Assembly: GCF_014773485.1 (NCBI RefSeq)
Contig: NZ_JACXBP010000004.1
Location: 434,001-498,000, forward strand
DNA length: 64,000 nucleotides
Direction of reading: 5' to 3'
Source of the DNA: Erwinia aphidicola
GTDB lineage: Bacteria; Pseudomonadota; Gammaproteobacteria; Enterobacterales; Enterobacteriaceae
The position numbers were made by a program, and so were the translations under genes. The notes beneath the pieces are model-generated. The model worked only from the letters and a program-made list of their open reading frames with translations. It was not told the DNA's origin and made no database searches. Positions 58,642 to 64,000 of the stretch are shown in pieces. Position 1 is the first letter of the stretch. The number at the start of each line of letters is the position of its first letter.

Positions 58642-59472
58642 ATGGAAAGAAGGGAATTTATTGCTAAATCTGCCCTGGCGCTGATTGCCTCTGGCATCGG
58701 GGCCGGCGCCAGCAGCTCGCTGTTGGCCAGTACCCCTCAACCGCAGTCAGCTCTGGCGGTGAATGATAAGTCGGGTAAGCCAACGCTGGCATTTGTGCTG
58801 TACCCGGGGATGACGCCGCTGGATCTGGTCGGCCCGGCCACCGTGCTGAGAAACCCGCATCTGAACGTAGAATTTGTCGCGCATGATTTACAGCCGCTGA
58901 GTACTGAGCTCTCCTTTCTGCAGTTTTTACCCACCACCACCTTTGATCGGCTGAAGCAGGTCGATATTCTGTGCGTGACCGGCACCGGCAATCCTTACGC
59001 CCATCTTCAGGACACTAAGATGCTCGACTGGATGCACAAAGTGGGCAGTAAAGCGGAGTGGGTGACCAGCGTCTGCACCGGGTCAATTCTGCTGGCCGCT
59101 GCCGGGCTGATGAAGGGCTACAAGGCGACGACGCACTGGTCGATGATTGACGATCTCAAGCCGTTTGGCGCCATCCCGCTAGATGAGCGGGTGGTGATTG
59201 ACCGTAACCGTATTTCCGGCGGCGGCGTCACCGCGGGTATCGATTTTGGCCTCACCCTGAGCGACACGCTGATGGGCAGAGAGAGCGCCGAATTTGCACA
59301 GCTGCTGGTGCAGTACGATCCGCATCCGCCTTATAACAGCGGCACGCCAAAAACCGCGCCGGCTAACGTGACGGCAGAGGCCCGTAAAATGATCTGGCAG
59401 ATGGTCGAAGGGGCAACGCCAGACTGGAAGCAGCGGGTGCAGCAGAGCGCTAAACGCGCCCTGCAATACTAA
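58642..59472 (+). CDS. Tat-exported DJ-1/PfpI family protein
   Basis: The 276 residues begin MERREFIAKSALALIASGIG, a twin-arginine signal (RREFIAK) with a hydrophobic stretch and Ala-rich cleavage region, so the protein is probably periplasmic. The DJ-1/PfpI domain has LAFVLYPGMTPLDLVGPATVL at its start and the nucleophile-elbow Cys in WVTSVCTGSILLAAAGLMKG, near residue 152. The next segment KATTHWSMIDDLKPFG is that of isonitrile-hydratase-like members. TATGGAG lies before the ATG. It is a single gene, convergent with tas. The reaction is unknown. Confidence 0.85.
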   Translation: MERREFIAKSALALIASGIGAGASSSLLASTPQPQSALAVNDKSGKPTLAFVLYPGMTPLDLVGPATVLRNPHLNVEFVAHDLQPLSTELSFLQFLPTTTFDRLKQVDILCVTGTGNPYAHLQDTKMLDWMHKVGSKAEWVTSVCTGSILLAAAGLMKGYKATTHWSMIDDLKPFGAIPLDERVVIDRNRISGGGVTAGIDFGLTLSDTLMGRESAEFAQLLVQYDPHPPYNSGTPKTAPANVTAEARKMIWQMVEGATPDWKQRVQQSAKRALQY

Positions 59473-59494
59473 AATAGCTGACCTGGCTCTCTAG

Positions 59495-59520
59495 GGGCCG
59501 ATCATTTTTTCGATCGGCCC
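59495..59520. terminator. perfect hairpin with T-rich loop between convergent genes
   Basis: GGGCCGATC (59495-59503) pairs with GATCGGCCC (59512-59520); loop ATTTTTTC. It has the same design as the hairpin at 11913: TAGGGGC-type left arm and T-run in the loop. Confidence 0.6.
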
Positions 59521-59541
59521 GGGTTAGTGAGCAACGGGGAA

Positions 59542-60582
59542 TTATGGCGCCGGGTAAGTGTACCGGCGATGAATCGCTTCCAGCCCTTCAATCACATCCT
59601 CATTCAGCGTGACGTCGTAGCTGTCGATATTAATTTTCAACTGCTCCAGCGTGGTGGCCCCCAGCAGCGTACTGGCGACAAACGGCTGCTGACGCACAAA
59701 GGCCAGCGCCATCTGTGACGGATCCAGACCATGTTTTTGCGCCAGCGCGACATACTCCGCCACGGCCTGCCCGGACTGCTCGCCGCTGTAGCGGGTAAAG
59801 CGGCTGAACAGCGTATTACGCGCTCCGGCCGGTTTCGCCCCGTTAAGATATTTTCCGCTCAGCACCCCAAACGCCAGGCTTGAATAGGCCAGTAGCTCAA
59901 CGCCTTCGTGATGGCTGATCTCCGCCAGGCCCACTTCAAAACTGCGGTTCAGCAGGCTGTAGGGGTTCTGAATGCTGACAATACGCGGCAGCTCGTGTTT
60001 CTCTGCCAGCTGCAGGTAGCGCATAACGCCCCACGGTGTTTCATTCGACACGCCGATGTAACGAATTTTACCGGCGCGCACCTGCTCGGTCAGTGCTTCC
60101 AGGGTTTCCAGCAGCGTGACGGTCGCGGCGTTATCGCTGTACTGATAGTTCAGCTTGCCAAAATAGTTGGTCTGGCGCTGCGGCCAGTGCAGCTGATAGA
60201 GATCGAGATAATCGGTGTTCAGACGCTTCAGGCTGGCGTCCAGCGCGGCACGAATATTTTTGCGGTCCAGCGCCTGGTTTGGGCGGATTGACGCATCGGC
60301 GCCGCGCACCGGGCCAGCCACTTTCGACGCCAGCACCACTTTGTCGCGGTTGCCGCGGGCTTTCAGCCAGCTGCCAATGTAAGACTCGGTCAGGCCCTGC
60401 GTTTCCGGGCGCGGTGGCACCGGGTACATTTCGGCGGTATCGATCAGATTGATGCCGCGGCTGAGTGCTAAATCCAGTTGTGCATGGGCGTCGGCTTCGC
60501 TGTTTTGCTCACCAAACGTCATGGTGCCCAACCCCAGAGAACTGACTTCCAGGGTGCTGTGAGGGATACGGTGATAATGCAT
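59542..60582 (-). CDS. tas: aldo/keto reductase Tas
   Basis: Tas is an NADP(H)-dependent aldo-keto reductase. The 346 residues start MHYHRIPHSTLEVSSLGLGT. The AKR catalytic tetrad is visible as Asp in NLIDTAEMYPVPPR, with Tyr following, Lys in VVLASKVAG, and His in LYQLHWPQRQTNYFG. The C-terminal NADP loop is STLLGATTLEQLKIN. Tas was first described as a suppressor of tyrosine auxotrophy under starvation. It lies upstream of lplT in inverted order, as in E. coli. Confidence 0.94.
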   Translation of the reverse strand: MHYHRIPHSTLEVSSLGLGTMTFGEQNSEADAHAQLDLALSRGINLIDTAEMYPVPPRPETQGLTESYIGSWLKARGNRDKVVLASKVAGPVRGADASIRPNQALDRKNIRAALDASLKRLNTDYLDLYQLHWPQRQTNYFGKLNYQYSDNAATVTLLETLEALTEQVRAGKIRYIGVSNETPWGVMRYLQLAEKHELPRIVSIQNPYSLLNRSFEVGLAEISHHEGVELLAYSSLAFGVLSGKYLNGAKPAGARNTLFSRFTRYSGEQSGQAVAEYVALAQKHGLDPSQMALAFVRQQPFVASTLLGATTLEQLKINIDSYDVTLNEDVIEGLEAIHRRYTYPAP

Positions 60583-60747
60583 TGCCGGCTTCCTTTTTCA
60601 TTATTAAATGGTCAGGGACATCAGCTTCGTCCGCAACAGAGTGCTTTCTGCCTCAGGTAAGCGCTGACGCGCCGAAACCCGGTTTTTGACTATAACCGCG
60701 CAGGCCTGGTGGGGGAAGAGGGGATTTATCGGGAAATGCGCTAGAGA

Positions 60748-60777
60748 GCCACCTTTAACCACGCAGGGCCAGGTGGC
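60748..60777 (-). terminator. hairpin after ygdR
   Basis: GCCACCT pairs with AGGTGGC on the minus strand, 11 bases after the ygdR stop. No good U-run follows, so termination is uncertain. Confidence 0.4.
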
Positions 60778-60787
60778 ATTGCATAAC

Positions 60788-61003
60788 TTAACGCTCAACG
60801 ATGGAGGAGACTTCATCACCGTTGATCTGCTTCTCGTGGCCAGAGCCATCAGTGTATTTCACCAGCCCGGTCTCTTTATCAATCTGCGGCTTACCGTCAG
60901 TCATAATCATCGTGCCGTCTTTGGTTGCCATCACATAATCACTGCTGCAACCGCTGACTAAAACTGCCAGGCCCAGCACCGCTGCGCCAAAAATAACCTT
61001 CAT
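60788..61003 (-). CDS. ygdR: small lipoprotein YgdR (DUF903)
   Basis: The 71-residue lipoprotein has the signal [19 protein letters not shown] and a single SH3-like YgdI/YgdR domain ([20 protein letters not shown], ending [13 protein letters not shown]). It is probably in the outer membrane, by +2 Ser. Its function is unknown. It sits between tas and ygdQ as in E. coli. Confidence 0.93.
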   Translation of the reverse strand: MKVIFGAAVLGLAVLVSGCSSDYVMATKDGTMIMTDGKPQIDKETGLVKYTDGSGHEKQINGDEVSSIVER

Positions 61004-61154
61004 ATTCGTCTCCGTTACGCTTTCATTTCTCTCACTTTAGCCCAGTAATAAACTATTTTCCCGGTGCCGATAATCGCATGAGTCCGAAAGTATAGCTGAC
61101 GCACATCAGGCCATTGACTTATCCCGCAGAGTTTACCTGCGGGATAATGGCGAT

Positions 61155-61865
61155 TTACGCGGGCTGCTTCTTATTGCGTAACAGATTGAGGCACTCTACC
61201 GACATCGAGAAGAACATGGCGAAATAGATGTAGCCTTTAGGAATATGAATGTTAAAGCTCTCCAGCATCAGCGTGAAGCCAACGAGGATTAAGAACGCCA
61301 GCGCCAGCATTTTCACCGACGGGTGGCGATCGACAAAATCACCAATTGCGCGGGCGGCAAACATCATCACCAGCACGGCAATCACGACGGCAGCCATCAT
61401 AATAATCAGGTGATCGGACAGGCCTACGGCGGTAATCACCGAGTCGAGGCTGAAGATAATATCCAGCACCATAATCTGTACGATAGCCCCGGCAAAGGAG
61501 TGCACGTTGGTTTTATGCTCGCCTTCGCCGCCTTCGATACTTTCGTGGATCTCCATGCTCGACTTCCACAGCAGGAACAGCCCGCCGAACAGCAGTATCA
61601 GGTCACGCGCTGAGAAGGCATGGTCCATCAGCGTGAACAGCGGATCGGTCAGGCGAATAACCCAGGCAATAGAGGCCAGCAGGCCAAGGCGCATCAGCAT
61701 TGCGCCGGCCAGGCCAATACGACGGGCGGCATTCTGCTGATGTTTTGGTAATTTGGCGACGACCAGAGAGAGGAAAATAATGTTATCGATCCCGAGGACA
61801 ATTTCGAGGATCGTCAGCGTACCCAAGGCTAACCAGGCATTAGGATCGGCAATCCATTCAAACAT
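61155..61865 (-). CDS. ygdQ: TerC-family integral membrane protein YgdQ
   Basis: The protein has 236 residues with about seven hydrophobic helices. The TerC motifs are LTILEIVLGIDNIIFLSLVV near residue 15, and VLDIIFSLDSVITAVGLSD near residue 130, each with conserved acidic residues suited to metal binding. TerC proteins are linked to metal-ion homeostasis, manganese in some cases. It is a single gene between ygdR and mutH. Confidence 0.9.
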   Translation of the reverse strand: MFEWIADPNAWLALGTLTILEIVLGIDNIIFLSLVVAKLPKHQQNAARRIGLAGAMLMRLGLLASIAWVIRLTDPLFTLMDHAFSARDLILLFGGLFLLWKSSMEIHESIEGGEGEHKTNVHSFAGAIVQIMVLDIIFSLDSVITAVGLSDHLIIMMAAVVIAVLVMMFAARAIGDFVDRHPSVKMLALAFLILVGFTLMLESFNIHIPKGYIYFAMFFSMSVECLNLLRNKKQPA

Positions 61866-61939
61866 AAAATGTGAACCCTTAAACTTAAACGAAAGCTAAA
61901 CGGCGATTATACGCAAGGTTGACTATTGCGGAACTACTT

Positions 61940-62626
61940 TTAGAGCAGGAAATGGCGGGCAAGCAGCGGGGCGGTAAAGCTTTTCTTTAAATAGAAGCCG
62001 CGCGGCAGGGTCATAATCGGCTGCCCGTGCTGACCGATGCCTTCCGTCAGCGCTTTACTGTTGGCGGCTTTTGGGCGGATCTGCAGCACTTCGCCGTGGC
62101 GCGCGGTGATCTGCTCCACCTGGCCCAGCACGATCATATCCATCAGCTCCTCCCAGTCGCGCTGCAGCTGGCGCTCTTCTTCCTCATTCGGGCTCCACAG
62201 CAGCGGTGCGCCGACATGGCGATGCTCAAGCGGGATCGCCCGATCGCCCTCTACCGGCACCCACAGCACCCGATGCAGTTTGTGGCGCACGTGGCTGTTA
62301 AGCCAGGTAACGCCGCTGTTGCCGGTCAGCGGCGCCACGCAGACAAAGGTGGTTTCCAGCGGCCGACCAGCGGCATCTACGGGAATTGTTTTCAGCTCCA
62401 CGCCAATCTCCGCGAAGTCCTGCTGCGGCTTACTGCCCGCGCTGGCGCCGAGATAGCGCTCCAGCAGCATCCCCACCCAGCCCTTATCGCGCTTGAGATC
62501 GCGCGGGATCGGCAGCGCAATCCGCAGCGCCAGTTCTCCCAGCGTATAGCCCGCCAGCGCAGAAGCGCGCGCCATCAGTTCCGCTTCATTTTCTGGAGGA
62601 GGGATAAGGTTAAGATCGCCAGTCAT
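61940..62626 (-). CDS. mutH: DNA mismatch repair endonuclease MutH
   Basis: MutH nicks the unmethylated strand at hemimethylated GATC when activated by MutS-MutL. The 228 residues carry the type II endonuclease triad D70, E77 and K79 in [14 protein letters not shown], the same numbering as E. coli. The start at 62626 with GGAAG upstream matches E. coli; a longer frame of 15 codons is open but not conserved. It is divergent from rppH. Confidence 0.96.
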   Translation of the reverse strand: MTGDLNLIPPPENEAELMARASALAGYTLGELALRIALPIPRDLKRDKGWVGMLLERYLGASAGSKPQQDFAEIGVELKTIPVDAAGRPLETTFVCVAPLTGNSGVTWLNSHVRHKLHRVLWVPVEGDRAIPLEHRHVGAPLLWSPNEEEERQLQRDWEELMDMIVLGQVEQITARHGEVLQIRPKAANSKALTEGIGQHGQPIMTLPRGFYLKKSFTAPLLARHFLL

Positions 62627-62819
62627 AATAACTTCCGGATTTTGTTCAAAAAATAGACGCCATTTGCACACACAGCCAGAGAAACATTTCAGGCTGGGGA
62701 AAACGCTAATAATAGCATGATAAATCGTGTTTTTTTATTCTCTCGCCCGCAGGAAAAATCGCAGCTCCCAGGGGTTTTACCCGGGTTGTCACCGACAATG
62801 AACAGGTTCCCCCGGGTAG

Positions 62820-62828
62820 TTATCCACA
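62820..62828 (+). promoter_or_regulatory. DnaA box 1 (perfect)
   Basis: TTATCCACA, an exact match to the R1/R4-type high-affinity DnaA box, about 190 bp upstream of mutH. Confidence 0.75.
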
Positions 62829-62938
62829 GAAAAGTGGGATAACTTGCCCTTTTTGATAATACTGTTTCGATTTACAGCCTTGACGCAGGGTTTTTTACCC
62901 GCTTTAGCCGTGATACAGCCTAACTAATCGGCATATTC

Positions 62939-62947
62939 TGTGGATAA
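62939..62947 (-). promoter_or_regulatory. DnaA box 2 (perfect, inverted)
   Basis: TGTGGATAA on the plus strand, that is TTATCCACA on the minus, 119 bp from box 1. Confidence 0.75.
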
Positions 62948-63135
62948 CGTTCTAAGTGTGCGATCTTTCATCAGCTGGCGATCCTGCGCTGATGACAGCA
63001 GCATGACAACCCAGGTAAAAGCTGTGACTAACCTCTAAAGATGATGATTAATATGGGTTTATTCTGAGTTAAATCGCGGGTGAGTTTTGCCGACAATAAA
63101 GTTTTCCCCACCTGTTAACAGAGTTCTGCACAAAG

Positions 63136-63144
63136 CTATCCACA
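63136..63144 (+). promoter_or_regulatory. DnaA box 3 (one mismatch)
   Basis: CTATCCACA, differing from the consensus only at the first base, 168 bp upstream of rppH. Confidence 0.6.
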
Positions 63145-63311
63145 GAAAACGTGAATAAGATCGCCTTTTTAACCCGCTTTCTGTTTATAACTTTGCTTTA
63201 AAGGACGAGTTATCCCAGCTGCAGCGCCACACATCGCCTGAAAGCAGTGGTTTACCGTCTGTAAGGAGTATGAAACAATCAGAACATCCAGTTTTAGTTT
63301 GAGGTAGTCCG

Positions 63312-63839
63312 GTGATCGATGATGATGGCTACCGCCCGAATGTTGGTATCGTAATTTGTAACAGGCAGGGACAGGTGTTGTGGGCCAGACGTTATGGTCA
63401 GCACTCCTGGCAGTTTCCTCAGGGAGGGATTAACCCTGGCGAGACGGCGGAGCAGGCGATGTACCGCGAACTTTTCGAGGAAGTCGGTTTGAACCGCAAG
63501 GATGTTCGTATCCTTGCATCTACCCGTAACTGGTTACGATATAAGTTGCCAAAACGTTTGGTGCGTTGGGACACAAAGCCGGTTTGTATCGGCCAAAAAC
63601 AGAAGTGGTATCTTCTGCAGCTGATGTGCAATGACGCGGATATCAATATGCAGACCAGCAGCACGCCGGAGTTCGACGGCTGGCGCTGGGTCAGTTTCTG
63701 GTATCCGGTTCGCCAGGTGGTCTCTTTTAAACGCGATGTTTACCGCCGTGTGATGAAAGAGTTCGCCAGCGTGGTTATGCCCCTGCAGGAGACGACCGTT
63801 CAGCGGAATACGCCTGGTTTTCGACGGAAGAGAGGTTAA
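63312..63839 (+). CDS. rppH: RNA pyrophosphohydrolase RppH
   Basis: RppH removes pyrophosphate from mRNA 5' ends and so triggers RNase E decay. The 175 residues start at a GTG ([20 protein letters not shown]), as in E. coli, after TTGAGG. The Nudix box is [23 protein letters not shown], with the catalytic glutamates in REL-EEVG, from about residue 38. The C-terminus is the usual basic tail. It lies 12 bp before ptsP. Confidence 0.97.
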   Translation: MIDDDGYRPNVGIVICNRQGQVLWARRYGQHSWQFPQGGINPGETAEQAMYRELFEEVGLNRKDVRILASTRNWLRYKLPKRLVRWDTKPVCIGQKQKWYLLQLMCNDADINMQTSSTPEFDGWRWVSFWYPVRQVVSFKRDVYRRVMKEFASVVMPLQETTVQRNTPGFRRKRG

Positions 63840-63851
63840 GCCACGTAGATT

Positions 63852-64000
63852 ATGCTCACACAGCTGCGCGAAATAGTTGAGAAAGTGGCGGCAGCGCCCC
63901 GGCTTACCGAGGCGCTGGATATTCTGGTTAATGAGATCTGTCTGGCGATGGATACCGAGGTCTGCTCGGTCTATCTTGCCGACCACGATCGCCGCTGCTA
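63852..64000 (+). CDS. ptsP: phosphoenolpyruvate-protein phosphotransferase PtsP, 5' part
   Basis: PtsP is enzyme I-Ntr of the nitrogen PTS: it phosphorylates NPr from PEP. Only the first 50 codons are present: MLTQLREIVEKVAAAPRLTE and on to TEVCSVYLADHDRRCY, the beginning of the regulatory GAF domain that senses glutamine/2-oxoglutarate. It follows rppH by 12 bp, the conserved rppH-ptsP operon. The PEP-utilising domains lie beyond the window. Confidence 0.95.
   Translation, partial: MLTQLREIVEKVAAAPRLTEALDILVNEICLAMDTEVCSVYLADHDRRC

Larger units (their letters stand above)
62627..63311. other. mutH-rppH gap with DnaA boxes, no gene
   Basis: The gap is 685 bp long, AT-rich in blocks, and holds the divergent promoters of mutH and rppH. 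It contains two perfect DnaA boxes and one with a single mismatch. A diverged direct repeat accompanies two of them: ATCCACAGAAAA followed by GTG-type and GCC-TTTTT sequence at about 62822 and 63138. No convincing ORF, tRNA or sRNA was seen. Confidence 0.6.

Overview
The window reads as the chromosome of an enterobacterium of the Erwiniaceae type (Erwinia/Pantoea-like). It is GC-rich and its backbone follows, gene for gene, an Escherichia coli neighbourhood: fau-ssrS-zapA / ygfB-pepP-ubiH-ubiI / gcvTHP / ygfF / trhA-ygfZ-sdhE-cptA-fldB / xerD-dsbC-recJ-prfB-lysS / ygeA-lysR-lysA / galR / omrA-omrB / aas-lplT / tas-ygdR-ygdQ-mutH / rppH-ptsP. The genus is inferred from protein similarity and order recalled from memory, not from a search. 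No tRNA, rRNA, insertion sequence, prophage or CRISPR array was seen.

Layout. 1-11.1 kb: folate salvage (fau, cut by the window edge), 6S RNA, the Z-ring protein ZapA, an aminopeptidase P and two ubiquinone hydroxylases in one operon, a small coiled-coil membrane protein, and the glycine cleavage operon. 11.1-22.3 kb: housekeeping genes for redox and Fe-S maintenance (ygfZ, sdhE, fldB), recombination (xerD, recJ), disulfide isomerisation (dsbC) and translation (prfB with its programmed +1 frameshift, then lysS). 22.3-28.2 kb: a cupin/ygeA racemase pair, a trypsin-like lipoprotein, an MFS exporter and the divergent lysR/lysA pair. 28.2-34.3 kb: a beta-glucoside PTS locus (IIA divergent from IIC-GH1-IIB-GntR-GNAT), whose intergenic region carries three TTGGTATACCAA-type operators on one helical face, then galR with an autoregulatory operator.

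34.4-55 kb is the accessory stretch, lying between galR and aas where E. coli has little beyond the OmrA/OmrB small RNAs. It holds a cytoplasmic molybdenum S/N-oxide reductase, an orphan ParD-type antitoxin, two unmistakable Omr small RNA genes that bracket an extra FtsI-like penicillin-binding protein, a tiny ribbon-helix-helix protein, and two complete adjacent RND efflux operons. The first is AcrAB-like with its own outer-membrane factor. The second is an MdtABC/MuxABC-type heteromeric pump with its own outer-membrane factor. Much of the stretch concerns the cell envelope (sRNA control of outer-membrane proteins, septal peptidoglycan synthesis, efflux).

55-64 kb returns to backbone: lysophospholipid recycling (aas-lplT), a Tat-exported DJ-1-like protein, tas, ygdR, the TerC-like ygdQ, mutH, then a 0.69 kb mutH-rppH gap with three DnaA boxes, rppH, and the first 50 codons of ptsP. 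A family of short GC-rich palindromes (core GGCATGCC, outer arms GTAGGGG/CCCCTAC) is scattered through the intergenic gaps from 19.5 to 55 kb.
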